From Flavobacterium paronense (GTDB taxonomy: Bacteria > Bacteroidota > Bacteroidia > Flavobacteriales > Flavobacteriaceae): a stretch of 64,000 nucleotides of DNA. The DNA is taken from NCBI RefSeq assembly GCF_030409795.1, contig NZ_JAUFQN010000019.1:744001-808000 (forward strand). The letters are read 5' to 3'. The stretch's first letter is position 1, and every line of letters begins with the position of its first letter. This document shows, in pieces, positions 17,511-26,424 of this stretch. The notes under the pieces were generated by a model. That model did not search any database. It was not told the DNA's origin and saw only the letters and a list, made by a program, of their open reading frames with translations. The position numbers and the translations under genes are program-made.

Positions 17511-18425
17511 ATGTTACAATTAAATGTAAATAACGAAACTTCACGACTACGAGCAGTTGTGTTAGGTTCAGCACTAAATAATGGTCCGACACCTACTGCT
17601 GAAGAAGCCTATGACCCAAAATCATTAGAACATATTTTAGCAGGAACCTATCCAGTAGAAGCCGATATGGTTAAAGAAATGGAAGCTTTCAATCAGGTTT
17701 TTAAAAAATATGATGTACAAGTTTTTCGACCTCAAATGATTGAAGGTTGTAATCAGATTTTTACTCGTGATATCGGTTTTGTTATTGGAGATGTGTTTAT
17801 AAAAGCTAATATTCTGCCCAATAGAGAAGAAGAATATGATGCTATTCAATATGTTATTGATCAAATAAATCCCGCGAAAGTAATTACGTTGCCCGAAGAA
17901 GTGCATATTGAAGGTGGTGATGTCATGCTTTGGAACGATTATATTTTCATCGGAACCTATAAAGGCTCTGATTATAAAGATTACATTACGGCAAGAACCA
18001 ATATTGAGGGAGTGAATTATATCAAAAACTTATTCCCCAACAAGAAAGTCAAAGAATTTGATTTAGTAAAATCAAAATTGGAAGCTCGTGACAATGCATT
18101 ACATTTGGATTGTTGCTTTCAACCGGTCGGAAAAAATAAAGGTATCATTTATAAAAGTGGTTTCCGTGAAGAAGCAGATTATGTTTTTTTGCTTAACCTC
18201 TTTGGTAAAGAAAACCTATTCCACATAACCCGTGATGAAATGTACGACATGAATTCCAATGTGTTTTCTATTGCTGAAAATGTAGTGGTTTCTGAACAAA
18301 AATTTACCCGATTAAACAATTGGCTTCGGGCAAATGACTTTATTGTCGAAGAAATTCCATACGCAGAAATAGCCAAGCAGGAAGGACTTTTACGATGCTC
18401 AACTTTACCTTTAATAAGAGATTAG
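17511..18425 (+). CDS. Dimethylarginine dimethylaminohydrolase / arginine deiminase family enzyme
   Basis: A 304-aa member of the guanidino-group modifying superfamily, whose members hydrolyse arginine, methylarginines or related compounds through a covalent Cys intermediate. Seen here are an acidic pair in FTRDIGFVIGD, the EVHIEGGDVML segment, the catalytic histidine in ALHLDCCF near residue 200, and the C-terminal nucleophile C296 in LRCSTLPL. It is followed after 134 nt of repeat by ctlX from the same superfamily. Two such enzymes side by side suggest an arginine/citrulline breakdown step, but the substrate of this one cannot be read from the sequence. Confidence 0.8.
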   Translation: MLQLNVNNETSRLRAVVLGSALNNGPTPTAEEAYDPKSLEHILAGTYPVEADMVKEMEAFNQVFKKYDVQVFRPQMIEGCNQIFTRDIGFVIGDVFIKANILPNREEEYDAIQYVIDQINPAKVITLPEEVHIEGGDVMLWNDYIFIGTYKGSDYKDYITARTNIEGVNYIKNLFPNKKVKEFDLVKSKLEARDNALHLDCCFQPVGKNKGIIYKSGFREEADYVFLLNLFGKENLFHITRDEMYDMNSNVFSIAENVVVSEQKFTRLNNWLRANDFIVEEIPYAEIAKQEGLLRCSTLPLIRD

Positions 18426-18483
18426 TTTTAAAGGTTTTCGGTTATTCGTTATCTTTTTCCTGATAAGTTAAAAATACAGAGTC

Positions 18484-18558
18484 GAGAACAGAAAACCAAT
18501 AACAGAAAACCAATAACAGAAAACCAATAACCAATAACCGACAACTGATAACAGAAAC
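18484..18558. repeat. AATAACAGAAAACC short repeat array
   Basis: Degenerate 7-mers, in register ATAACAGAAAACC, fill the spacer before ctlX. They are the reverse complement of the GGTTTTCTGTTAT repeats found in other spacers of this window. Confidence 0.85.
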
Positions 18559-18559
18559 A

Positions 18560-19495
18560 ATGAAACAAACCACAAACTCCATATTAATGATTCGTCCGGT
18601 AGCTTTTCGTATGAATGAGCAAACTGCAATTAACAATTATTACCAAAAAGTACTTGACGGACTTTCACCTGAAACAGTAAACTCAAAAGCGCAAAAAGAG
18701 TTTGATACTTTTGTTACCAAATTGAGAAAAGTAGGCGTAAATGTCATCGTTGTAGAAGATACGATAGAGCCTAATACACCAGACAGTATTTTCCCAAACA
18801 ACTGGATTTCCTTTCACGAAAGTGGCGATGTGGCATTATATCCTATGTTTGCCGAAAACCGCCGTGCCGAAAGAAGAGAAGACATACTCGATACTCTTGA
18901 AGACGAAGGTTTTAAAATTAACCAAATTGTAGATTACACTTCAGCAGAAGAAGATGGTGTTTTCCTGGAAGGAACCGGAAGTTTACTACTTGACAGAGAA
19001 AACGGAAAAGCCTATTGCGCACTTTCACCAAGAGCCGACGAAGAAGTAATGATTGAATTTTGTGAGGATTTCGAATTGACTCCGGTTATTTTTGAAGCCT
19101 TTCAAACCGTTAATGGGGAACGAAAATTGATTTATCACACCAACGTTATGATGTGTCTTGGAGATACGTTTGCCGTACTTTGTGCCGATTGTATCGATGA
19201 TAAAAAAGAACGCAAAATGGTTCTTGACAGTCTTCGTGGCGACGATAAAGAAATTATTCTCATTACAGAAGAGCAAGTCAATAACTTTGCTGGAAATATG
19301 CTTGAAGTAAAAGGGAAAAACGACGAGAGATATTTAGTCATGAGTGAATCAGCCTATAAGAGTTTGACCAAAAAACAAATAGCCCAACTCGAAGCACACG
19401 TCGAAATTATCCATTCCAGTTTAGACACTATCGAAGCTTGCGGCGGCGGAAGTGCCAGATGTATGATGGCAGAAATATTTTTACCAAAAGAATAA
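18560..19495 (+). CDS. ctlX: Citrulline utilization hydrolase CtlX
   Basis: A 311-aa member of the guanidino-group modifying superfamily, of the CtlX type described as a citrulline ureidase. Family marks are the start SILMIRPVAFRMNEQTAINN, the TPDSIFPNNWISFH segment with the substrate-binding acidic residue, the FLEGTGSLLLDR glutamate motif, the catalytic histidine in YHTNVMMCLG, and the C-terminal GGGSARCMMAEIF with C301 as nucleophile. The ATG directly follows a repeat array; 60 or more codons match the family start. A strong terminator follows. Confidence 0.88.
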   Translation: MKQTTNSILMIRPVAFRMNEQTAINNYYQKVLDGLSPETVNSKAQKEFDTFVTKLRKVGVNVIVVEDTIEPNTPDSIFPNNWISFHESGDVALYPMFAENRRAERREDILDTLEDEGFKINQIVDYTSAEEDGVFLEGTGSLLLDRENGKAYCALSPRADEEVMIEFCEDFELTPVIFEAFQTVNGERKLIYHTNVMMCLGDTFAVLCADCIDDKKERKMVLDSLRGDDKEIILITEEQVNNFAGNMLEVKGKNDERYLVMSESAYKSLTKKQIAQLEAHVEIIHSSLDTIEACGGGSARCMMAEIFLPKE

Positions 19496-19516
19496 TTGGT
19501 ATTGACAACACAAAAG

Positions 19517-19553
19517 AAAAAACCCAAATTCTGTCTTGAATTTGGGTTTTTTT
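19517..19553 (+). terminator. Terminator after ctlX
   Basis: The 13-bp perfect stem AAAACCCAAATTC (19519-19531) with GAATTTGGGTTTT (19538-19550) has a T run on the plus strand. Confidence 0.92.
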
Positions 19554-19583
19554 AGTACTATCTCCTTGGGGTTTTGTTCGGGT

Positions 19584-19639
19584 TTTGTTCGGTATTGTAC
19601 TACCCTAAACGCCTTTTTTGCGAACAAATACCGAACAAA
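19584..19639. repeat. 13-bp inverted repeat of unknown role
   Basis: TTTGTTCGGTATT (19584-19596) and its exact complement (19627-19639) enclose 30 nt. An additional partial direct copy, GGGTTTTGTTCGG, precedes it. It lies between the ctlX terminator and the end of the MarC-family gene, and no gene overlaps it. Confidence 0.75.
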
Positions 19640-19719
19640 GGTCGAATGAAGTAGGAAGAAGACCATTCCGTTACAAAAAAATCCCCATTCGTAATTTGTA
19701 ATTTTCAATTCGTACTTAA

Positions 19720-20343
19720 TTAAATTCCTCTGACAATACTCAAAACGGAACTGATAATGTATTGAATTCCAATAGCGATAGTCAGAAAACCTATGATTCT
19801 CGAAATAGCTACAATTCCGGATTGCCCTAGTATTTTTGCCAAATAATCAGCACTGCGTAAAATCAAAAAAATAACAATAGATACAACAAAAATAGCAGCC
19901 GAAGATATAATAATATCAGAGGTAGAGTTGTGTTCCTGGTAAAAAGCGATTAATAAGGATATAGAACCGGGTCCGGCAAGCATGGGCATTGCCAATGGTG
20001 TTAATGCGATTTCATTTCTGTTTTCAATATCCTGCTGTACTTTTTTATCAATACCGCGGTTCTTACTGAATTTACCGTTCAACAAAGAAAAACCCGAACT
20101 GGCAATGATGATGCCACCAGCAATTCGAAGTGCTGTAATTGTGATACCAAAAAAGGTTAAAACATATTGTCCGACAAAGAACGAAATGATTAGAATAATA
20201 AAGACGTTAATAGCGGTCCAAAGCGAAACACGAGAGCGCTCTTTTTTGGTATAATCATGCGTTAAACTAACAAATATGGGTACGGTTCCGATGGGATTCA
20301 GAACCGAAAAAAGGGCTGCTAATAGAAAAATAAATAGCTCCAT
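19720..20343 (-). CDS. MarC family integral membrane protein
   Basis: A 207-aa inner-membrane protein of the MarC (UPF0056) family with six predicted helices. It starts with ELFIFLLAALFSVLNPIGTVPIF and has the family motifs ALRIAGGIIIASSGF and PLAMPMLAGPGSIS. MarC proteins were once linked to multiple antibiotic resistance but have no established function. The length is typical. It is convergent with ctlX and divergent from the CoA-binding gene. Confidence 0.9.
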   Translation of the reverse strand: MELFIFLLAALFSVLNPIGTVPIFVSLTHDYTKKERSRVSLWTAINVFIILIISFFVGQYVLTFFGITITALRIAGGIIIASSGFSLLNGKFSKNRGIDKKVQQDIENRNEIALTPLAMPMLAGPGSISLLIAFYQEHNSTSDIIISSAAIFVVSIVIFLILRSADYLAKILGQSGIVAISRIIGFLTIAIGIQYIISSVLSIVRGI

Positions 20344-20429
20344 TGTTTTTTTGGCAAAGGTAATTCGGGAGTCCTGCTTTAATTATTAAATAGAAGTTAA
20401 ATAAATTCCCCTAAATATAAAGTTACCAT

Positions 20430-20437
20430 TATCTTTG
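20430..20437 (+). promoter_or_regulatory. -7 element of the CoA-binding gene
   Basis: TATCTTTG, matching TAnnTTTG, lies 18 nt before the ATG at 20456. Confidence 0.5.
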
Positions 20438-20455
20438 ACACCAAGAAATTAAATC

Positions 20456-20821
20456 ATGAAAAATAAAAAAACGGTAGTGCTTGGTGCTACAACAAAACCG
20501 GACAGGTATGCTTTCAAAGCGATTACAATGCTAGTCGAAAAAGGACATACTGTATTGGCAATTGGTCAAAATCAGGGCGAAGTGGCCGGAGTTAAAATTT
20601 ATACCAAACAAATTCCGCTTACCAAAATTGACTCGGTGACGTTATATCTAAATCCGTTGCGTCAAAGAGACTATTATAACTACATTATAGAAACCAAACC
20701 AAAACGGGTTATCTTCAATCCGGGAACAGAGAATCCTGAATTTTATCAGTTGTTACAAAGCAACGGAATTAAAGTCGAAGTAGCGTGTACGTTGGTTTTA
20801 TTGGCGACGAATCAGTATTAA
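20456..20821 (+). CDS. CoA-binding domain protein (YccU-like)
   Basis: A 121-aa single-domain protein of the CoA_binding_2 family with a Rossmann-like fold. The start KKTVVLGATTKPDRYAFKA is the nucleotide-binding loop, followed by GHTVLAIG and NPGTENPEF. Its biological role is unknown in most species. Its stop codon overlaps the stop of the convergent symporter gene by 4 bp, with no terminator hairpin visible between the two. Confidence 0.85.
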   Translation: MKNKKTVVLGATTKPDRYAFKAITMLVEKGHTVLAIGQNQGEVAGVKIYTKQIPLTKIDSVTLYLNPLRQRDYYNYIIETKPKRVIFNPGTENPEFYQLLQSNGIKVEVACTLVLLATNQY

Positions 20822-22314
20822 TAACGTGTATTTTCCGTTGCCGGTTTACTAATTAAAAGTAATCCAATAAATGTAATCAAACCATTGACAATAATCAGTT
20901 CGTTATCGATTACATAATTGCCAAAAAGCGTTGCTGAATTTTTACTAATTATAAAGCAAATTGCAGGAGAAAGCAAGCAAATAATAGGCACTAACTTATC
21001 GTGCACCGTTTTTGATTTCATAAACAACCCAAAAGCATACAATCCCAAAAGTGGTCCATAAGTATAACTTGCCACTTTAAAAATCATCGTGACAACCGAC
21101 TTGTCATTCAGCGAATTGAAAATAATTATCACCAAAAACATCAGCATTGAAAAGCCAACATGCACTAAATGACGTGTTCTGATAATATTGGGTTTGTTTT
21201 GATTCTCAGTTTTATCCATACCCAAAAAATCGACGCAAAACGAAGTTGTCAAAGCCGTCAAAGCCGAATCGGTTGTGGCAAAAGTAGCAGCTGTTAGTCC
21301 CAATAAAAAGATGATAGCCGGCACAATACTCAAATGTTTAAAAGCAATTTCGGGGAACAAATAATCAGTTCTTGCCACGCCATCAACCATTGGAATTGCG
21401 ATACCATTTTTGTCGGCATATAAATATAACAAAGCACCAACACTCAAAAAGAAAATATTGATAATCACAAAAACGGTAGTAAACGTAAACATGTTTTTTT
21501 GCGCTTCACCAATGTTCTTGCAGCTTAAATTCTTTTGCATCAAATCCTGGTCAAGTCCAACCATGGCAATGGTTACAAACATGCCGCCCAGAATTTGTTT
21601 GAGTACAAAGTTGCCTTTTAAATAATCTTCATAAAAAAAGACTTTAGAGTAATTGCTGTTTTTTACCGCTTCAAAGGCTTCTATAGCACTAAAATTCAGG
21701 CTGTGGCAAACAAAAATTATGGTTAAAAACACAGATGAAACCAGGAAGAATGTTTGTAAGGTGTCGGTAATAATTATGGTCTTTAATCCACCGCGATACG
21801 TGTAAGCAAAGATTAATCCGAGTGATATTAAAACTGTTACAGCAAACGGAACCTGAAAAGCATCAAACACATACCGTTGTAGAACAATCACAACTAAATA
21901 CAATCGGAAAGAAGAACCAATTGTTCTGCTAATTAGGAAAATAGTAGCGGCAGTTTTATAACTTATACTGCCCAAACGCTGTTCAATATAACCATAAATC
22001 GACGTCAGATTCATGCGGTAATAAAGTGGAAGCAGGACTTTGGCAATGATTATAAAACCAAGCGCATTTCCCAAAACAAACTGAAAATATTTGAACTGTA
22101 AATCAGGATTTCCAACCTCGCCGGGAACCGAAATAAAAGTCACACCAGACAAGGCTGTTCCTATCATTCCAAAAGCAACCAAATACCATTTTGAGTTTTT
22201 ATTAGCCTTGAAAAAAGTATCATTGTCGGAGCTTTTTTTGCTGACCAAATTGGAAATCAATATCAATAAGCCAAAATAAATAATGATGATGATCAGAATG
22301 GTTGTTGGTGACAT
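20818..22314 (-). CDS. Sodium:solute symporter (SSS family)
   Basis: A 498-aa polytopic inner-membrane transporter with about 13 helices. SSS-family signatures include the N-terminal FKANKNSKWYLVAFGMIGTALSGVTF, SIYGYIEQRLG, AYTYRGGLKTIIITDTLQ and AATFATTDSALTALTTSF, which carries sodium-site residues. The substrate cannot be told from sequence. The start at 22314 (MSPTTILI) is chosen because it puts the first helix at the N-terminus as in the family; 44 upstream codons are open but fall in the AT-rich promoter region shared with recR. Confidence 0.9.
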   Translation of the reverse strand: MSPTTILIIIIIYFGLLILISNLVSKKSSDNDTFFKANKNSKWYLVAFGMIGTALSGVTFISVPGEVGNPDLQFKYFQFVLGNALGFIIIAKVLLPLYYRMNLTSIYGYIEQRLGSISYKTAATIFLISRTIGSSFRLYLVVIVLQRYVFDAFQVPFAVTVLISLGLIFAYTYRGGLKTIIITDTLQTFFLVSSVFLTIIFVCHSLNFSAIEAFEAVKNSNYSKVFFYEDYLKGNFVLKQILGGMFVTIAMVGLDQDLMQKNLSCKNIGEAQKNMFTFTTVFVIINIFFLSVGALLYLYADKNGIAIPMVDGVARTDYLFPEIAFKHLSIVPAIIFLLGLTAATFATTDSALTALTTSFCVDFLGMDKTENQNKPNIIRTRHLVHVGFSMLMFLVIIIFNSLNDKSVVTMIFKVASYTYGPLLGLYAFGLFMKSKTVHDKLVPIICLLSPAICFIISKNSATLFGNYVIDNELIIVNGLITFIGLLLISKPATENTRY

Positions 22315-22368
22315 AGGTTTGGTTTTTACTGTTGCCAAAATACAAAAATTAATGTCTCGATTTGAAGA

Positions 22369-22413
22369 TTTGAAAATTTGAAAATGATAAGCGTTAATTT
22401 TCAAATTTTCAAA
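22369..22413. repeat. 17-bp inverted repeat in the recR-symporter divergent spacer
   Basis: TTTGAAAATTTGAAAAT (22369-22385) pairs perfectly with 22397-22413 around a 10-nt loop. It ends right at the -33 element of recR, so it may be regulatory or cruciform-forming. Confidence 0.8.
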
Positions 22414-22442
22414 TTGATTAATTTTCAAATTAGTTACTTTTG
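22414..22442 (+). promoter_or_regulatory. recR promoter, leading to a nearly leaderless mRNA
   Basis: TTG at 22414-22416 and TACTTTTG at 22435-22442 are 18 nt apart. The ATG of recR is only 5 nt after the -7 element, so transcription should start at or near the A of the ATG. Confidence 0.6.
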
Positions 22443-22446
22443 CCAA

Positions 22447-23067
22447 ATGGAATTTTCTTCAAAATTGCTTGAAAAAGCGGTAAACGAAATGGCACAATTA
22501 CCCGGAATTGGAAAGCGAACGGCTTTGCGATTGGTTTTGCATTTACTAAAACAGCCTACGGAGCAAACCCAATTTTTATCACATGCGTTAACAACTATGC
22601 GTGAAGAAATTAAGTTTTGCGCCAGTTGTCATAATATTTCTGATGTTGAAATCTGCGAAATCTGCAATAATCTAAACAGAAATCACAAAATTATTTGTGT
22701 AGTAGAAGATGTTCGCGATGTTATGGCTATTGAAAATACGAACCAATTTAAGGGAATTTATCATGTTTTAGGTGGTAAAATATCTCCAATAGATGGTGTT
22801 GGTCCTAGTCAATTAAATATTGATTCTTTGGTTGAAAAAGTAAAATCTGGAGAAATTGAAGAATTAATTTTTGCGCTAAGCTCAACCATGGAAGGTGATA
22901 CAACGAATTTTTATATCTTCAAAAGAATCAAAGAGTATTCGATAAAAACATCCACAATTGCCAGAGGAATTGCCGTTGGTGATGAATTAGAATATGCTGA
23001 TGAGGTTACTTTAGGAAGGAGTATTTTGAATCGGGTACCCTTTGAAAATACCCTAAAAAATATATAA
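22447..23067 (+). CDS. recR: Recombination mediator protein RecR
   Basis: A 206-aa protein that with RecO (and RecF) loads RecA on gapped DNA. Domains are an N-terminal helix-hairpin-helix ([15 protein letters not shown] type, about 12-30), a C4 zinc finger ([16 protein letters not shown], about 56-71), and a Toprim domain starting [14 protein letters not shown]. The C-terminal Walker-B-like segment covers [13 protein letters not shown]. The ATG at 22447 is chosen because it gives the normal family N-terminus, and because earlier in-frame codons overlap the promoter. Confidence 0.96.
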   Translation: MEFSSKLLEKAVNEMAQLPGIGKRTALRLVLHLLKQPTEQTQFLSHALTTMREEIKFCASCHNISDVEICEICNNLNRNHKIICVVEDVRDVMAIENTNQFKGIYHVLGGKISPIDGVGPSQLNIDSLVEKVKSGEIEELIFALSSTMEGDTTNFYIFKRIKEYSIKTSTIARGIAVGDELEYADEVTLGRSILNRVPFENTLKNI

Positions 23068-23090
23068 CAAAATAATAGCAAACTACATTT

Positions 23091-23119
23091 TTGTAATTAG
23101 AATTGAAAAACTATCTTTG
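23091..23119 (+). promoter_or_regulatory. Promoter of the exopolysaccharide locus
   Basis: TTG at 23091-23093 and TATCTTTG at 23112-23119 are separated by 18 nt, 24 nt ahead of the first gene's ATG. No terminator is seen inside the following gene run, so this may drive several genes. Confidence 0.6.
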
Positions 23120-23143
23120 TTTGCTAATTTTTTAATTAAAATA

Positions 23144-23932
23144 ATGAATAAAACCAAAATATATTTACTACTACTGTTAAGCGTTATAGTTACTTCGTGC
23201 ATACCCAAAAAAGATTTGATTTATTTACAAGATAAAAAAAGTGCTGTCAATGAAGTGGTAACTCCTTTAAATCAAAATCCATATCGACTTCAAACGAATG
23301 ATATTTTAAATATCACTATCAAAGCTATTGATTCAAAATTAGTTTCAATATTTAATGGTTCTCAAGGAGCGGGTGTTGGATCATCTTCAGAACAAGGCAG
23401 TTATTTCAGCGGTTATTATGTTGATGATCATGGCAATATTAGATTGCCAATACTAGGTGAAATGAATGTTTTGGGTTTTACAACAGAAGAGGTCCGAGTT
23501 AAAATTGAAAAGATGCTTTTGGATAAATATTTTAAAGAGGAAGCTGGTATCTATGTTGTTGTCAAGTTATCTGGTTTTAAATATACCATAAATGGTGAAG
23601 TAGGTAACACAGGTACAAAAACACTGTATCAGGAAAAAGTAAACATAATGGAAGCCATTGCCAATTCTGGTGACATTAATATTACGGGTGATAGAAAAGA
23701 TGTAAAAGTAATACGAAGATTTCCAAATGGGAATGAAACTTTTAGTATTGATTTAACAGACGCTAATGCAGTTAAATCGCCTGCTTTTAATCTCCAGCCC
23801 AATGATTATATATTAGTAAATCCTTTGAAACAAAAAACATGGGGTACAGGGAAAACGGGCATAGAGTCACTAACTACCATTATTACTTTATTATCATTAG
23901 CAACAACAACTTTTCTGTTACTTAGAAATTAA
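23144..23932 (+). CDS. Polysaccharide export outer-membrane lipoprotein (Wza-like)
   Basis: A 262-aa lipoprotein with lipobox VTSC (C18). The poly_export domain begins YRLQTNDILNITIKAID near residue 47 and continues with GNIRLPILGEMNVLGFTTEEV. A SLBB-like segment (YTINGEVGNTGTKTLYQEKVNIMEAIANSGDI type) spans about 140-185. A hydrophobic C-terminus (TTIITLLSLATTTFLLLRN) acts as the membrane-spanning segment of the octameric export channel. The start at 23144 is preferred over 23117 because the latter lies in the -7 element. It is followed 11 nt later by the Wzc-like gene, the usual pair for capsule or exopolysaccharide export. Confidence 0.9.
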   Translation: MNKTKIYLLLLLSVIVTSCIPKKDLIYLQDKKSAVNEVVTPLNQNPYRLQTNDILNITIKAIDSKLVSIFNGSQGAGVGSSSEQGSYFSGYYVDDHGNIRLPILGEMNVLGFTTEEVRVKIEKMLLDKYFKEEAGIYVVVKLSGFKYTINGEVGNTGTKTLYQEKVNIMEAIANSGDINITGDRKDVKVIRRFPNGNETFSIDLTDANAVKSPAFNLQPNDYILVNPLKQKTWGTGKTGIESLTTIITLLSLATTTFLLLRN

Positions 23933-23943
23933 TACTATTTTTC

Positions 23944-26424
23944 ATGTTAGACGTTAAAGATTTTACTTTTTTTGATAATCAAAGCAGTTTCGATTTTAAA
24001 GGTTTTTTAATTAAAACTTTAAGTTATTGGAAGTGGTTTGTAGTGGGTTTAATTATAGCTTTTTCAATTGCCCATCAAGTTAACGTCAGAAAACAAAAGA
24101 TATACGGAATTGAAACTACCATAGCGGTTCAGGAAGCAAACAATCCTCTTTTTACTTCAACTACAAGTTTGGTTTTTAATTGGGGCGGAACATCAGATAA
24201 AGTTCAGATGATTTCAACATCATTAAAATCAAGATCTCATAATGAATTAGTGGTTGACAAACTGCAATTTTATATTGACTATTTTAAACAAACAAAATAT
24301 TTTTTGCAAGATGTTTATGGTCAGGTTCCCTTTAAAGTTATATTAGATAAAAACCAAAACCAATTATTTGGACAGTTTGTAAAGGTAAAAATGGTTTCGT
24401 CTAATTCGTATCAAATAACCATACCCTTTCAATCAAATAGCGCACCAGTTATAAGATATATTGATAATAAAGAAGATATAATTCCTATTGATAATAAAGA
24501 ATTCAAAGCAATCTATAAATTTGGTGAAGATGTTAATCTGCCTTTTCTTCATTGGAAACTAGTGGCATCAAACTTTGATAATAATAATTTTAATGAAGAG
24601 ATATTAGTTAGGTTTAACTCGTTTGATAACACAGTTTCAAGTTGCATGGGATTGACGGTTCTTTTTGATGACAAAGCCGGTTCAATTCTAAAAATTGGTT
24701 TTCAAGGCACTAATAAAGACAGAATGGTCGATTTTCTTAATACTACAGTTGAAGTATTAATTAAAAGACAATTAGATAATAAAAACAAATTTGCCGAAAA
24801 CACTATTAATTTCATTGATGAAACTTTAGGTTCAATGGAAGAACAATTAAAAAATTCGGGTGATGAATTAAAGAATTTCGGTAAAAATAATAGTATAATT
24901 GACATTGAAGAAGGAGGTAAAAATTTTAATGGTCAATTAATACAATTTGATGCTCAAAAAGCAAGTGTAGATAGAAAAATAGCCTACCTGAATTCATTAA
25001 AAAGTTATTTAAAAGGAAGTGTTGATTTTTCAAAATTACCGGCCCCAACTGTTGCAGGAATTGATGAACCAAACATAAACACAAATGTTTCTAAATTAAT
25101 AGCACTGTCTATTGAACGTTCAGAATTGGCTTATTCTGTAAAAGGCGCCTTTTCATACGAGAGAATAGACAATGAAATACAATCAGTTAAAAAAGTGCTG
25201 CTTGAAAACGAGTCTACTTATAGAAATACATTGTTGTATGACTTAAATGTGGCCAATCAAAAAATAGCTGAAATAGAAAGCGAAATAAGCAAACTTCCTG
25301 AAAACAAACAAGAATGGTTAAAGTTATCCAGAAAATACAATTTGAGTGATAACATTTACAACACATTTCTACAAAAAAGAAGCGAAGCCTCTATTGTAAA
25401 AGCCGCTAACCTATCAGACATTCAATTTATTGACCCTGCCAAAGATGTTGGTGGCGGATTACTAGGTCCGAAAACGGGTGTGAACTACGTACTGGCATTT
25501 TTTATGGGATTATTAATTCCGTTAATATTAGTATTCTTCATCTTCTTTATTAGTAATTCTATTCAGAATATCGATGATATTTCTACACAGACGCAATTGC
25601 CTTTAATAGGTATCGTTGGCGTAAAACACTCAGAAAGTAATCTGTCGGTTCTGGAAAGACCAAAATCAGCACTTTCTGAATCATTCAGGGCTATTCGCTC
25701 CTCATTACAATTTTTATACAAAAAACAAAATATTGATGGTTCGAAAACATTGATGTTAACTTCTTCTGTCAGTGGTGAAGGAAAAACATTTTGTTCTTTA
25801 AACATAGCAACAGTATTTGCATTGAGTGAAAAGAAAACCATAATACTAGGATTGGATTTAAGAAAACCTAAAATATTTGATGATTTTAATATAAAAAATG
25901 ATTTAGGAGCCGTTAATTTTTTAATTGGACAAAAAACACTTGATGAAGTCATCCAAAAAACACATATTCCATTTCTTGATGTTATAACATCTGGTCCAAT
26001 TCCACCTAATCCTTCTGAATTATTTCTGGGAGAGGCGATGAAAGACCTGATGGAACAATTAAAGAAAAAGTATGATTATATAATTCTTGATACACCACCG
26101 GTTGGATTAGTATCTGATGCTTTAGAATTATCTCAATTTTGCGATGTAACCTTATATGTTGTTCGACAAAATTTCACTAAAAAAGAAATGCTGACACTAC
26201 TAAATAACAGAACCAAACGAGGTGAACTTGTTAATGTAAGTATCATTTTTAATGGCTATGAAAATAAAGCTAAATACGGTGTTGGTTATGGTTACGGTTA
26301 TGGTTACGGTTACGGATACGGTTACGGCTACGGCAGCGGTTACCATGAAGAAGAAGAACCAAAAGAATTTTTTGCAAAATGGAAGTATCGAATAGTAAAA
26401 AAATTCAGTAAAGGTGGAAAATAA
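23944..26424 (+). CDS. Polysaccharide co-polymerase/tyrosine autokinase (Wzc-like)
   Basis: An 826-aa inner-membrane protein that controls polymer length and export through cycles of autophosphorylation. A Wzz domain is bounded by helices at about 30-47 and 520-545, with a long periplasmic part rich in coiled coil (about 270-480). The cytoplasmic BY-kinase domain has Walker A SVSGEGKTF near 607-615, Walker A' ILGLDLRKPK and Walker B YIILDTPPVG near 711-720. The tyrosine cluster (about 779-801) has ten Tyr mostly alternating with Gly. The following epimerase starts inside its last codons. A separate phosphatase is not seen in the window. Confidence 0.92.
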   Translation: MLDVKDFTFFDNQSSFDFKGFLIKTLSYWKWFVVGLIIAFSIAHQVNVRKQKIYGIETTIAVQEANNPLFTSTTSLVFNWGGTSDKVQMISTSLKSRSHNELVVDKLQFYIDYFKQTKYFLQDVYGQVPFKVILDKNQNQLFGQFVKVKMVSSNSYQITIPFQSNSAPVIRYIDNKEDIIPIDNKEFKAIYKFGEDVNLPFLHWKLVASNFDNNNFNEEILVRFNSFDNTVSSCMGLTVLFDDKAGSILKIGFQGTNKDRMVDFLNTTVEVLIKRQLDNKNKFAENTINFIDETLGSMEEQLKNSGDELKNFGKNNSIIDIEEGGKNFNGQLIQFDAQKASVDRKIAYLNSLKSYLKGSVDFSKLPAPTVAGIDEPNINTNVSKLIALSIERSELAYSVKGAFSYERIDNEIQSVKKVLLENESTYRNTLLYDLNVANQKIAEIESEISKLPENKQEWLKLSRKYNLSDNIYNTFLQKRSEASIVKAANLSDIQFIDPAKDVGGGLLGPKTGVNYVLAFFMGLLIPLILVFFIFFISNSIQNIDDISTQTQLPLIGIVGVKHSESNLSVLERPKSALSESFRAIRSSLQFLYKKQNIDGSKTLMLTSSVSGEGKTFCSLNIATVFALSEKKTIILGLDLRKPKIFDDFNIKNDLGAVNFLIGQKTLDEVIQKTHIPFLDVITSGPIPPNPSELFLGEAMKDLMEQLKKKYDYIILDTPPVGLVSDALELSQFCDVTLYVVRQNFTKKEMLTLLNNRTKRGELVNVSIIFNGYENKAKYGVGYGYGYGYGYGYGYGYGSGYHEEEEPKEFFAKWKYRIVKKFSKGGK
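26279..26345 (+). repeat. GGTTAY microrepeat encoding Gly-Tyr tail
   Basis: About eight hexamers of GGTTAC/GGTTAT encode (Gly-Tyr)n at the kinase C-terminus. The unit is in frame, so slippage would change the number of tyrosines by one per hexamer without breaking the gene. Confidence 0.9.
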
